A stretch of DNA of 64,000 bases from Rhynchospora pubera. Lineage: Eukaryota > Streptophyta > Magnoliopsida > Poales > Cyperaceae. Location of the stretch: positions 196,021,902 through 196,085,901 of the forward strand of contig CM051459.1 in assembly GCA_028095005.1 (NCBI GenBank), in the 5' to 3' direction. Positions within the stretch are counted from its first letter, which is position 1, and every line of letters begins with the position of its first letter. A model generated the notes under the pieces. That model saw only the letters and a program-made list of their open reading frames with translations. It had not been told where the DNA came from and searched no databases. This document shows positions 14,305-26,900 of this stretch, in pieces. Both the position numbers and the translations under genes were made by a program.

Positions 14305-17300
14305 AAATTCCTGATTTGCATGTTTAGGCCTTAAAATATTAAGGTGCAATTTGCCACAAAAGTTTCTGCATGGGATTTAGTAACAGCTTGCTAGGAGTAA
14401 CATACCAGCTAGACAACAAGTCCAAGAAGATCTTTATTTTATTTTACAGGAGTATAAGCCAATAAAAGGTATGGGTAAAAGCAACAGATGAGTAATATAT
14501 CAGCTAAAATATGGAGGTACAGCTTCGAGGCTGGTAAATGACTTCATCACTTTTTATCTTATATCTAAGAGCCTGCCAGAAATTGGAAAGAGTACAAACC
14601 TGGGAGAGAGCGACAATGCTTGAAGCAAGGTGGTTGATTCTACATCTGTCCTCGATTGAAAGTTCAAATGGAGTCTGCAAAAATAAATAAAAATGCATAA
14701 CTTTAGTTTTAACTAAAAGATAAATAATAACAGGAACATGAAACTACTAAAAAATAGTAGGTTTTCAATGATTAAATGACTGTTGAAATTCCGAACAGAA
14801 AAGTTGAATAATCCTTTAAAGAAATGTAGAAAATTAGTTGGCCAATTTATATTTTACCTTAAGACTGATAATATCAAACAGAGTTTCATTGTCATGCGCT
14901 GAGACATAGTTTATCTGCAATTAGATAAATAAAGGAAACACAAATTCAATGTTAAAACAGATTGTGCTCAACAAAAAGTAGACAGCTAGGTTTATACCGT
15001 CTCTGTGGGTTCCATAGCATATGCAACAGGGTCTCCACCGTAAGTCAGTAGCTCTGATCCTTTGATCTGTATACATAATTTATCAATATTTAACATAAAA
15101 ATTAAAATTACTACTTATCTGTGTCAATTATGAAATAATTAACTTACTGCTTCTCCTCCATGACATGTCATAACAAAGTCCCTCAAATTACCGGCTAAGC
15201 CAACCTAAAAGAATATAGAAAAACTAAGATAAAGTTAAATTATGATCCATATGGAATTCAAATAAGAAAATATACAGATATTTAAACCTGTATATGGTCA
15301 GCAGATCCTGAAAGCATAAAGTCCGTATTAGATTTACCACCGTGATCATATCCATTCGGCTACTAACAAAATTAAAGCAAAGTTAACGAATTGTTGTCAC
15401 TAATAGTTATCAGAGAGATAAATGCAAAGCAGTAAAAAAGAACTAGTGAACAACATGAAAATGAGAGGTGCACCTCTAGAGAAAGACCAGTGACAAATCC
15501 TTGCTGAAGTGGGTTGCCAAATGGGGAACCACCAAGAACTGCATCTCTTATTCTATCATTAAAACTGCGAAAAGGTAAGAGTTAAATTGAGTATGTAATT
15601 TGTTTCATGTGATTGTTGGGTTTCCTAGGCAGATCAGAACTTAACTGGCTTTTCTTTACATTTATTTTTGGAAAAACTGAAATAAAAAATTCCATAGAAG
15701 CAGTAAATGTATACCTGCCTATACCAGTACCGGATATATTAAATTGAGATGCATTTAAGCCACACTGGTTCTTTGCCACCTCACCAAAATCCCAACCTTC
15801 TCCATACCTACATATAGATGTATCGTTTTTAAGACCCAAAATAATTCTTACACCGTTGCTATTAACATTAAAATTAACAATCAAGTTCATACAGATATAT
15901 CTTCGAGCCATCTACCCCGTCTTTTTCTTTGGTCAGACTTTGAAGCATCTTTTTAGCTTTTACCTAGGTTAGCAATGAAAAAGTTGAAATTCTTAAGATA
16001 GTAAATAGTAGATAATAGAGATTACATGTGAGTAGAAAAAAGATTTACCATGGTGTGCTTCATAAGATGTCCCATTAGATCAAATCTGAACCCATCAACC
16101 TAACAAGAAAAATATCTTTTTAATACCCAGAACCACTACTCAAGTCAAGTGCATCAGAATACTAAGTATGAATGCCATCTAGATACATCACCAAGGACAA
16201 GGGTGAATTTGCTAAAGGGTTGGATGCATAGAGCCCACTTGAATAAACCATACATTTATATTTTTCATCTATATTCACTATTTTGATTATGAACTCAAAT
16301 AAGCACAAATCAGACATGCAAACACAAAAAAGAAAGAAACCTTGTAGTCGACAACCCAGCATAGAAGATCATCAAGAATCATTCGCTCGACCATTAGATG
16401 CTCACTAGCAGTATTATTTATGCAAGCGCTATTCTCTATACTACCATCTTTATTTCTTCTAAGATAATAACCTGGTACAATCTGCAAAGCAGATGCTTAT
16501 TATTTCTTTAATAATTAGGTAGTCTGCTCTCTAATTTCAACCACAAACCATTAATACAAAATTTACGATGGCGAGGTTCAAAACCAGTGCATGCTGTTTC
16601 TCTCAGTTTGAGATATTACTTCTTTTTCTATCCCCTTCTATTATCCAGAATTTGAGTTGAAACTTTTGGAGCATATAACAAAAATATCATTTATTTAACA
16701 TTAAAGGAATGATAAAAGATGTTAAATAAAACTATAAAAGACACTTGAGTGCATAGTTTGGAGCAAATTATAATTAACCCGAAGTTCCCAGAGAAATATG
16801 TTAAAAATAAAATTACACAACTAAAACCTTGTCAAGAACAGAACAATCATCAAGAGGCCCACTTGCATACAGATGATTGTACACTACATCGAGCACAACA
16901 CGGAGGCCAATGAAATTGAGTGCCTGAAATTAAAGACTAGGATTTACTTAAATTCATTAGCAGAAAATCTCTTAGCATTCCTGTTTATGCTTATGTACTT
17001 CTTACATGAGATAAAATGGTCATACACAGAACAAGTTGGGGTAGGCTAGAAATGACACCCCGACCCTGGTCTATACAAGAAATGACCAGGGTCGGGGTGT
17101 CATTTCTAGCCCACAACAACTTGTTTGGGATAAAAAGGCTTAGACTTTAGACTTTATACTTTAGGTCATACACAGAACCTGAACCATTTGCCGAAACTCT
17201 AGAATACGGCTGGAACCATCTGGATTACTGGCATAGCTTCCCTTAGGGACCCCCCACAACACAGGATTATAACTGTAATTGTATCAAAGAAATGTAAAAT

Positions 17301-20300
17301 ATGAGATTCTTTTTTACCAGTCCCCACTCACATAACATAAAATATACGTGTATCTAGGAAGTAAAAAGTGTGGGAATTGCACCCCCAATTATAACCATCT
17401 TCTTCTTGAATAGCCGTTATCTGTGCCTGTTGTTCGTCCGAATCAGGAGGTAATGATGCTAACACTGCATAATCTGCTTAGTGGTAGATTAAGAACCATT
17501 ATTATCAGTGCCACACACTAGTCCTGTTTTGTTCCATTTCTTTGTTGTTACATCTTTTAAAAATGAGCTCACAATTTTACCATACAGGAAATAAAATAAA
17601 AGAAGACATAAATAATCCTCAAGAAAATATTAGATGCTTTTGGATAGTCAGTACAGTTGAATTTTTTTATATTAATATTTGGATCAAAGAAAAAGTTTTT
17701 GCCAGAAAGCATACAATTCTTATTTTAAAAATATAATTTATTGTATCTTTCAGTAGAATATGATTATAATATATTCAACCATTCTCCACAAAAAAAATAA
17801 ATAAATAAAAGTAAAAATAAAAACCTCCATCAGAATAATTCTTTTAAAAGTCCGTATCATTTCACAAAATATTTTCTGATAAAACCTAAAGGTTTCAACT
17901 TTCAAATTCTTTTAGATATGAGGATCCATGTGCACTCAGAAGGATCTTGCCAGAAAGATTATAAATAAATAACAGTCTCATGTACCAGGGTGTTTCCAGT
18001 TACTACGGTTATCATCTACACCACCAAATTGATAACTAGGAAGAAGATGAACATGAGTTAAACCAGCTTCGCTTAGTTTTCTTAAATGCCTTAATCCAGC
18101 TGAATCCTAAACAATACAATCTAACTATAATTAGTAAAAGTTTCATCTCACTAACCAGGTGAAGGAAATATTTAGTATACAAGACATGTATTATACCTTA
18201 CAAGTAAAGGCACGGTATCCACCTCGAAAATCAGGATCTACTGTGCTGTCGCTAGCACTAGAGTAAATAAAAATAAAGCATATCTGAGTCTTCAATTAAT
18301 TGTCGGTTAATTTCTTAATATTCTGGAGAAAAAAATTTCAGTCACCTGAAATCACGAATATGCAACTCATAAATACTGATATCAGCAAAGGAACCAAGGT
18401 GCGCTTTTCCATTAGCCAACTCATCCCAGCCATTGGGCTTCAACTTTTCACTTTTAATATCAACCAGCAATGTTCTTTTTCCATCAGAAGACAGCCTAAC
18501 TAATGCAAGTATAAAATAAATATAAAACCACAGAAGGGAAAAAGACACAAAACTGAAATGGATGTGAATTCAGTTAATAACTGCAAAATTGAGGATTAAT
18601 TGAAACTTGGTGCAAAAAATCAATACAAAAGGTAAACACACACTGCTTGGAATGTATTTATGAACTGAGTGAAACTGTAGCATTCGGTCGGAGTTGATGC
18701 CAGCCTATACTTATTTATACAGGGAAAAAAATTGGAATTGTCGCATAGAACTCGACATTTATCATTTACAGTTACCACAAGTTTATCTGATTGAGAGTTG
18801 GAACCTAGCTGATAAAATCTCATTTTAAGTTGTTGAAACAGAAAAGAAAACAAAAAAAGAAGGAAGGATTTGTAGTTCATGTACCCTCTAGCATATGGAT
18901 CGTTTGCTTGACACTTCTCAAGTCTTGAAGTGCTAGGATGAAACACTGTTATTTCATATGTGTAATACCGACCTTCCCAGTCTCTAGGCCCCACAGTGCT
19001 CCATACTCCATTTATTTCCTCCATTTTCACATGCTCCACAGTATCTCCAGTCGGGCTCTCATAGAAGCAGACATTTACCTCCTACATGTACATTTTGCTT
19101 GCAATTACATTTTGCTACATGTACATAACAGATACAGTACTTGCCAGTAAAATTACTGAATGTATGGTATCCTTTGAACTACTAAGAAAATGTTACCTGA
19201 GCTGTAGGAGCCCAAAGATTAAGGCTGATTGTGTCATTGCTGAAATTCGCACCAAGGGGTCCCGAGTATGCAAACATGTCATCTAACACACCAGGTAATT
19301 GCAACCCAGTACAGGTTTTTAATGTACCATCAACTATTGAAATATAAAAAAAAAAAAAAAATGAGTTCCATTGATTGATTGATTCCAATTCAAAAATATT
19401 GGCTGCAAAGGAATTAGTCTCAACAGGTTAATGTAAGGATGGATAATAGAAAAAGGGGAATTAAAACAGTTGCCTCAGGAGGATTTATACTAACTGTCAA
19501 AGGAAGCAACTGCAAGCTGGCATTTGAGGAGATCCTCAACCTTGGTAGAACTTGGGACTTTAAATGCTTGGTAAGTGCTGATACGGGGGAATTTCTGAGT
19601 AATCTGACAAAAGAATTAAAAATGTATGATTATATTATATTATGAATTTTAATATTTTGGAGTTCATCATAAAGAAGATCTTACAGTTACTGGAAGGCCA
19701 CATTCATCACGTTCAAGTGCAATTTTGGAATCATAACCTGACATAAAAAGTTTTATTGTGATTTTTATACCAGTAGATACAAGAACAGTTAAGTCGCTAG
19801 TATTATTGTTTCTTTTATACCTTCGATGCCTTGATCAGATAGGAATAAATTGGCATTGATGCTGGAGTAGAGATAAAGAGAAGCCTGATTATCATTTATA
19901 TCCCAAGCTATAAGGAACTTTTCAACCCAATATGCTCTTGCATGAGACACCCATGCCTACACATATACAAAAGAAAATAATTAAAGAGAGAGGAGTGAAA
20001 ACATAGTAAAATATAACAGGGAATTTCCTTTGTCACCTAATTTCCTTCCCATTTATTTAAGCCATAATAATATTATTTGTAAATAATCATAATAATCATG
20101 TTATAGCATTGAATTCTTTAGGGTGCCAATGTTGCATTAATCAGTGTGGCAGGTCATCACGCCCATCCAAATTTCCATTCAATTCGCGACCCATTACATG
20201 AACAGGAATACCAGAAGCACCACAAAAAACAACAAGTATTAAATAATGCGAACCCGATGAGATACATCAGAAGTCTTCAACTCCGCCATACAATTCGGAT

Positions 20301-20490
20301 CCGGGGAGCATAAAGAGGCAACTGGCTGTCGGATCTGAGAGGGAAGTCGGGAAAGGGAACCGAAACTAGAAGAATTTAGCGATCGAAGAGAGAGGGACTG
20401 AGAGGAGGATGAGAGAGGTGATGTGAGGGGAAGATTTTGGCGAGGTTTGGAATTGGGTAGCAATAGAGGGGATATAGTGGAGATAGACAT
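11344..20490 (-). CDS. PU1: Pullulanase 1 / limit dextrinase, chloroplastic
   Basis: Hydrolyses alpha-1,6 branches of limit dextrins and amylopectin during starch turnover in plastids. I could trace 28 coding exons, all GT-AG with compatible phases: 20254-20490, 19821-19956, 19685-19737, 19495-19594, 19197-19333, 18885-19081, 18346-18495, 18197-18257, 17986-18106, 17383-17473, 17179-17272, 16828-16923, 16341-16481, 16049-16099, 15893-15963, 15715-15807, 15474-15564, 15288-15359, 15148-15204, 14998-15066, 14858-14914, 14600-14674, 13970-14058, 13803-13880, 12275-12413, 12084-12193, 11663-11762, 11344-11460. They sum to 2883 nt, 960 aa, about the family's usual size. Exon 1 is a Ser/Leu-rich transit peptide beginning MSISTISPLLLP. 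Exons 5-6 form a CBM48-like domain. GH13 regions are visible: DVVYNH (exon 12), DGFRFDLMG with the nucleophile Asp (exons 13/14 junction), YGEGWDFG with the acid Glu (exon 16) and SAHDNE (exon 21). The ATG at 20490 is used because the frame upstream has no other ATG. The gene looks intact. Confidence 0.95.
14269..14303 (+). repeat. (GA)n microsatellite in a PU1 intron
   Basis: An uninterrupted run of about 17 GA dinucleotides in the intron between the exons at 14600-14674 and 13970-14058. A likely length-variable marker. Confidence 0.9.
17045..17110. repeat. Perfect 27-bp hairpin in a PU1 intron
   Basis: Left arm 17045-17071 and right arm 17084-17110 are exact reverse complements (arm start GCTAGAAATGACACCCCGAC), separated by a 12-base loop. 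The neighbouring text (ACAAGTTGGGGTAGGCTA to the left, ACAACTTGTTTGGGA to the right) resembles the 3' tail of plant RTE-type LINEs in both orientations, so this may be a nested or inverted retroelement remnant. It sits in the intron between exons 11 and 12. Confidence 0.75.
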
Positions 20491-20639
20491 GGAGAGGAGG
20501 TAGCATAGACGACAAGGCAATGGCGATCGTTTCAGAATTCAGAGTGACACAAGAAGGTTTCTCTTTTGGAGAGTGATAATCTTTTTGTGATGGCTGATGG
20601 CTTAGTAGTAATATCCCTACTTTTATTTTATTGATTGTG

Positions 20640-21720
20640 ATCCGTTTGATTGGAAATTAATGGATTAGATCAAATTCTAATAATAGGATAAAACTTGATG
20701 GTTTAGCGGGTTAGACTACAATTAATTTTACCATCCATTGATAGCAGATAATTTAAGAAAAAAATAATTTGTATTGATTAAGATTAAACTTTCATAAAAA
20801 ATTATAGGACAGAACAAGATGGTTTAATGGATTATAAATCAATTTCATCATAAGATTAAACTGGATCATAGAAGGTGATATTGGAGAAGATGTGATGAGT
20901 TTAATTGCAAGTAGTGATATAAGATTATCTCAATTTAGAAACTGATAGATGAACATATTTTAGACTTTTTTTTTCAAATGTATTTTGGATGCTTTTGGAT
21001 TTCAATGATGTCTGGTTTCACAAAAAAAAAAAATAGAATAAAAATAATAAATAAATCACAACCAAGTAAGAAATGAATTACGATAATATGATATAAGAGT
21101 ATAAGATTTATTTTTTATACCATGGTTTTTATGGTGAGTATAAAAAGTAAGTTTTTATATTATGATTTATCTGGTTGTGGTTTATTTCTTATTTCTTATT
21201 ATTTATTCTTCTACAACTAAGCACATCTATAATATTGCTTTAATAACTGTTTTTCTAAGTAAAGTTATCACTCATCAGAACATAACATATGTTTTCCTGA
21301 TATAAATACTTGTTGATCATTATCTTAAATGCGTTTTGCTTTTCAGTTAATTGAAATCGGAAAGTAATTATGTTACTTCTCAATATTCTATTTGTAAAAT
21401 CGTATCTCACTGAATTACTGTCACTATTTCTAGTTGCCACATCAGAGAGCCTTTCAGGTCCAATTTATGACGAAGACAATATAATAATGTCGGTTGGTGT
21501 TGCAAAGCAAAATAGGTTTATAACTTTATATATATAACCATAAAAGATGAAACACTCAAAATAAAAGGACTAAAATCAAGACATATTTAGCCATGGGGGT
21601 GGTAATTTGGTAAACATTTTTAGGTAGTAATCTTGCCTTTGTATCCATGATCATACTCGCGAGCAAGGCACGAGACTTGGCAGGCTGAAAAGGACAGGCC
21701 ACTTTTTCCTAGTGGGCTCA
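20640..21720. other. Intergenic spacer upstream of PU1
   Basis: AT-rich sequence between the PU1 5' end and a MITE. Apart from the foldback repeat listed separately (21031-21213), I see no gene. The PU1 promoter must lie at about 20550-20800 on the minus strand, but no unambiguous TATA box was seen. Confidence 0.5.
21031..21213. repeat. AT-rich foldback MITE-like inverted repeat
   Basis: The left arm (AATAAATAAATCACAACCAA and onward) and the right arm (GGTTGTGGTTTATTTCTTAT) are imperfect reverse complements of about 90 bp that meet at CCATGG near 21120. This is the structure of a small foldback MITE. TSD and family are not resolved. Confidence 0.55.
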
Positions 21721-21727
21721 CTTTTAA

Positions 21728-21921
21728 GGACCCGAATCCGGTGTAGCGCGGGACACTGTGTAGCGCGCGTACGAGCCGTCTGATCTTGATCGGACGGTTC
21801 ATTTTTTACGGGCCTATCAATCTAGGTTACATGCACGGGGCTCCCTTGTCCATTGGATCTTGATCAGACGGCTACGATGCCGCGCTACACGGTGTGCCGC
21901 GCGGCACCAGATCTGAATTCC
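21728..21921. mobile_element. Short MULE-type MITE, core family copy 1
   Basis: About 194 bp, from GGACCCGAATCCGGTG to the imperfect inverted end CACCAGATCTGAATTCC. Flanked by CACTTTTAA on both sides (9 bp, with the last base ambiguous between element and TSD). The internal core ACGAGCCGTCTGATCTTGAT ... ACGGGCCTATCAATCTAGGT ... CATGCACGGGGC is shared with elements at 31559 and 39660. The PU1-side and virus-side spacers both border it. Non-coding. Confidence 0.82.
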
Positions 21922-22811
21922 ACTTTTAAAGAATTAGTTCGGCTGTTTGGGAAGATATTTGGGTGAGTAAAAGGTCACCAGCTTTATCATGACTCATGAG
22001 ATATTTAGGAACAAAAAGTCCTAAACTTTCGTTATGTACTTATGTTAATATTAAGAGTAAAATTTTAAATGACAAATTTAAACCTTTAATATTATTTAAA
22101 TGATAAAACTCTTGACTTTGCATTAATATAATTTCGTTTTTTTATGTTTTTCTATAATTAAGAAATTTAATATGAGTGCATCAAAGTTGCTCTGTTAAAG
22201 TTAATTTAATTAATGTTATAGATACTTAATTTAGTTGAACTAAGTTCAATAAATTATTAGCAAAATTTGCATAGAAATAGAAAAAATACATCAACAATTC
22301 AAATTCATCATTTAAATTTTCTTCTCAAATTATTAGTACAAAACGTATTTGTTTCACCTTAACTTGGTGGTATTGGGATCTATTCTTTTAAGGGGCAATT
22401 TTGTTTATGCCACCCGAAATCTTCAAAACTGTGTTTTTGCCACTCTAGAGGGAATATTCCCTGGTATTTATACTAGAGTTACTCCAATTGTGCACCCGGG
22501 TTAATAATTAACAGTCTTTGAATTTAATTTTTAGAATGACAATTTCTATTGATCTTAGGTTCCTCTCACATCACAGTGTTTATCCGCGATCTTCCTTTCT
22601 TAACAAGTACTGTACGGCAGTGTGATTCTTTTGATTCTTCCAAAATTTTCAGAATTTTCAAACTTTAAATTAACGTTCGCAGACTTAATTAATTAAATAT
22701 ATGTTTCAAGTTTTGAATTTTCTAAGGATTTGGAATAATCTCCCCCTTAAGTGCCTACCTAGAACACACAGAAATTTAGAAAGCCATAAATAGCATTAAG
22801 AAACAAACCTC

Positions 22812-22823
22812 GCTCTGATACCA
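22812..22823 (-). promoter_or_regulatory. Initiator tRNA-Met primer binding site of the pararetrovirus
   Basis: On the minus strand the sequence reads TGGTATCAGAGCGAGG, the standard tRNA-Met minus-strand primer site, which by convention marks position 1 of caulimovirid genomes. It lies about 170 nt downstream of the TATA box, as in badnavirus-like promoters and leaders. Confidence 0.88.
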
Positions 22824-22911
22824 AAGTAGATGCGGAACTGATCGACTTTGAAACTTCAGATTATAAGAAATGCTGGCTTCAAAGATTTTTATGGAATTGC
22901 AAGAGAAAGTA

Positions 22912-22917
22912 TTTATT
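22912..22917 (-). terminator. Viral poly(A) signal AATAAA
   Basis: AATAAA on the minus strand lies between the TATA box and the primer site. A terminally redundant pregenomic RNA would read through it on the first pass (too close to the cap) and use it on the second. Confidence 0.6.
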
Positions 22918-22993
22918 GATAGAGTAAGATTACAAGAGAAGAAGTAAGACTTCAGAGTTTTTCTGTGTGTCTTGCAACTTCTGAATAACACTC

Positions 22994-23000
22994 TTTTATA
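22994..23000 (-). promoter_or_regulatory. Viral TATA box
   Basis: TATAAAA within CTCTATAAAAGAG on the minus strand, in the intergenic region after the 141-codon ORF. A start about 30 nt downstream (near 22965) would give a pregenomic RNA that crosses the primer site and the leader. The AC-rich stretch 23010-23360 upstream is the probable enhancer region. Confidence 0.75.
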
Positions 23001-23363
23001 GAGACTCGAGTCTGGTATCTCAATAATGCATCGGGTGCTCATTGGGCCCCATCGTCATGCAATTAATTGGATTACCACATACTTTTGTCTCCCACTCAAA
23101 TAAAAGATGCGCACTGACACACCTAGTGCGATCTGAAAATAAAATAAAGGAAAGCACTACCTCAGTGCTGTCCAAAAGCAAAAATAAAGAAAAGCGCACT
23201 ACTTCAATAATGCGCCTAAAGATGCACCAAGTGGCGCACTAAAACACACCAGTACAATTATTACATATTGGCACCATTATAAAGATGCCTTTTAGAAAAG
23301 AAAAGATGCCCACTAACAGACCAAACAGGTTGGCACCGAAAGTAAGCATATTATGCACACTAC

Positions 23364-23789
23364 CTAATAATAGATGCTCTGCTGGATTATTCGAAGCTTA
23401 CTGTGAGCTTCAATCAACTTTTCGATATTATCGTTAACAGGTTCGAGGGCATCCCTTGCCCAATTATCCTTGCTAGCATTTTGTTCAAGTCTAACTTTTT
23501 GCAAATTGCTCATGACTAGCAATTTTTCAAGCTCTGTAAGGGACTTTTGAATTTGGGCTTGGTGTAGTTCCATGAGCCTTGTTCTCATTCCTCCCTCCAT
23601 ATTTAAAGTCGGCCTTGAAAACAATAAATCACAAGTGATTGTCTCATAGTCTTCTATTTCTTCTGTCTGGCCACATGATGCTCCCCAACGAACAGCGTTG
23701 TTAAGCGCTATCCTGGAATCTGGCCTGAGACTATAACGTGGAGATCCTTCATAGCTTCTAAAAATATGGGTTAAATATTCCAGCACCAT
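23364..23789 (-). CDS. Unidentified 141-aa ORF downstream of the viral polyprotein
   Basis: A clean ATG-to-stop frame begins 147 nt after the polyprotein stop. The product is charged, with a helical, probably coiled-coil second half rich in Glu, Gln, Lys and Leu (for example the stretch around TELEKLLVMSNLQKVRLEQN) and no zinc or enzyme motif. I do not recognise a family. Badnaviruses normally end with the polyprotein; only some caulimovirids (tungrovirus ORF4, florendovirus ORF2) carry a gene here. It could be a relocated small structural or accessory protein. Expression would need a spliced or polycistronic route, since no separate promoter is apparent. Confidence 0.65.
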   Translation of the reverse strand: MVLEYLTHIFRSYEGSPRYSLRPDSRIALNNAVRWGASCGQTEEIEDYETITCDLLFSRPTLNMEGGMRTRLMELHQAQIQKSLTELEKLLVMSNLQKVRLEQNASKDNWARDALEPVNDNIEKLIEAHSKLRIIQQSIYY

Positions 23790-23936
23790 TTCTGCAAAAA
23801 TATAAACAAACTAAAACTATTAAACAAAAAGACAGTTTTCCGTAGATTACTGTCAAAGATCAATGGTTTTCCGTAGATCACCATCAGACCTGAAAAACAA
23901 AATAATTAAACATTTGTTTGGATTTTAAAAGGGAAA

Positions 23937-26900
23937 TCAGAGTAAGGAGCTAATTTTTAAAATTAGCTCATTCATCTGCTTGTTTAGGCTGTCACTAAAT
24001 CGATCTGCCTCTTCGAATGCTCCTTCGAGATGTGCTAAGAATAGCTCTTGTTGTTCTTGAATTTCACTGGTAACAGCCAATTTTGTTGTTAATCGGGAGA
24101 GTGCATCAGCTAAGCTATTTAGCTTACCATCTATGTGCTCAAAGTTAACCTGCACTCCTGTCCCTGTTACATAATCAACAAAATTTATCCATCTAACCCT
24201 TGATGGCTTATTTTGGGCTGACTTATTGAAAAAGGATATTATAGCTTGACAGTCAGTCCTTAGCGTTATCTCCTGCTGATCAAGATAGTGGATTTTTAGT
24301 GCCTTCAATGTTTCCATGCAAGCGTGTATTTCTGCATCAATGGTTGACTTGATCACCGGAAATTTGCCGCTAGCATAGGCACAAATCTTTTCTATGGATC
24401 TGGGGTCATGCTTCTTTGGTTTCCATTTACATATGCCACCCCATCCTTCCATGCATCCGTCTGTTTCAAGGATGATATAGCTTCCTGTTGGTGGAAGCTC
24501 CAAATCTGGCAGGTTTTGCACTTTTTCCTTGATTTTTCTGATTAGTTCATAATCAGACGGTTTAAGGCGCTTATCTCCATGAGGACTGGTTTTTGTGTAC
24601 AAGGGACCTAGAAGAGTCCCAAGTTTTGGGATGTAACTTCTGGCGTAATTGAGTATGCCTAACCATGCTCGGAGTCCGGCCTTTTCTTTCAGTTTCTCCT
24701 CATCAAAGGAGACAATCTTCTTTATGACATGGGGTTGGAGTTTTACCTTACTCTTTCCAATGATTGCTCCAAGGAATTCAATTTCCCTGACTGCTATCTT
24801 CATCTTTGTTGGAGAGAGTACGAGGCCCCATTTTTCACAAATTTCTAGCATTTTTCTGAGGTGCTCGGCATGCTGTTGTTCATTCTCAGAAAATACTAGA
24901 ATATCATCAATATACACCGCTATAAAATCTTCGGTACCAGCAAAACACTGATCCATCTTTCTTTGAAAAATAGCCGGTGCATTCTTCAATCCAAATGGCA
25001 TAACGAGCCATTCATATAGTCCACCAGGCACCACAAAAGCAGTCCATTCAATTGACTCAGGTGCCATTGCCACCTGATGAAATCCACTCTTGAGGTCGAA
25101 TTTCGAGTAGATCTTACTGTGACCGACCTTTTTAAGGATAGTATTGATGCCAGGGAGGCTATACTGATCCTTGTGGGTATTATCGTTGAGGGACCTGTAG
25201 TTGAATACCATGCGCTCTTTGCCTTTAATTTCTTTGCCAGTGACTGGGTCAATGGTGGTTCCAGAATTGACCATTATAGCCATAGTTCTGTGCCTGCTTT
25301 TACTAGGCCTAATTACTCCCAATTGTAATAACGCCTTTGTATGTTTTTCAAATTGCTCCTTCATTTGAGGCGTCACATGCTTCAGAGGTTTATCCTGAAT
25401 CTGGAGATCAGGATTTATGATGTCAAGAGAGCACGTCACTTGATTTTTCGACCAATGTTCCAGGGGGTTTTCCCCAATGAACCCCTGCTCTTTTAGTCTG
25501 TTGAGTAGTGGTCTGAACTTTTCTTTAAACTGTTGTGACTCTTGCTCTTGGTGGTATGCTACGGCCTCCCTTACTTCAATGTATTCCAAGCCCGTCAGGT
25601 CGAGCTCAGGAATTGCGGCTTGTACCACCTCAGCATCTGTTGTGGTTGCAATTGTCGTGATATTTTTGTAAAAAGTCACGTTCTGGCCTTCGATTCGCAA
25701 TCCACCTTGCATGGATCGGATAAAATTGCACCCGATCAGCATCTGAACTCCCTCCTTCTTCCCCATCGAAAAAGAATAGGTGAAGGGGATTCTGAACCTA
25801 TTCGACTCAATCAGCATACTGCCATTTTTGAGTTTGAGACTGGCTATCTGAGTCGAGTTTACCCCATTTATTTGTATGGGATAGGCACTTGGTTCCAATG
25901 CCTCTTTTGGGACAATTTCTTGGTTGACACAACAGACAGTTGCTCCTGTGTCAAGGATTGCTTGAACCTTGAATGGGTTGACTCCTGGAATTTCAAAGGT
26001 TATCTCCATGTTGTAGAGTCTGTTTAGGACTCTTTTGCCCCTTACAGGGTCTTGGACCACTGTATTGAATTGCTCAATTTCCTCGGTAGAGATAGTATTG
26101 GCAGAAGCTATTCGGAGAGCTCCTGTTGGATTTCTTGGTTCCATCTCTATTTCTTCATCTACCTCTTCGTCTTCAAACCGTAGTTTGATTTTTCCTTTGT
26201 CTTTCTTCATTAATTCATCAAACTCGGCTTCGAGATCCTCTGTTCTGGCCTCAAACAGTTGTTGTTTGAGTTTTCCATTTTCCGCCAAGAGGTATTGAAC
26301 ATAAGACATCAGCTCATTGATTAGCTGATCCTTACTATCATAAGGTGCTATTGGCTGCACCTTAGTTCGTATTCGTCTGCCCAGCCTGAATCTTGAACAC
26401 ATAGGACATACTGTTAGGCGGCAGTTTTTACAGTACGCCCTTGTTGATTCAGTTGTTATTTCCTTACACATGGAACATTTTTCATGTCCCGTTGGAACTG
26501 AATCATTGTCCTGCCAGTCATGGGGACAATCTCTTTGATCTTCAGGCAGTTGTATATAACTCCGCCAGCTCAATTGCTCTGCCTGCATCATAAATGATTG
26601 CTCGCCGAATGGTAAATCATTGATTACGGCTGAAGCAACATTTCCAACTTCTCCCTCAGATAATGAGCAAATTGCGTCACTATCAGGTTCATTGAGATCA
26701 ACTGAGAGGACATCCCAGCTATCTGACAGCTCCATATTTTCAATAATGGCTGCCCTGGCAATGTTTCCTGTTTTGCGGTTACACTCTCGCGCGAAATGCC
26801 CTTCTTCTCCACAAATAAAACACTTGCATTTGCGGACCTTGTCAGCATGTTTTCTCTTGAAAACGCGTACATGAGATTCGTGGGGTTTGCCCTTGTAAGT

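Noticed and set aside
20488..20520. PU1 translation start at 20520
   Set aside because: That codon is TTG; the first ATG in frame is at 20490 and begins a typical transit peptide.
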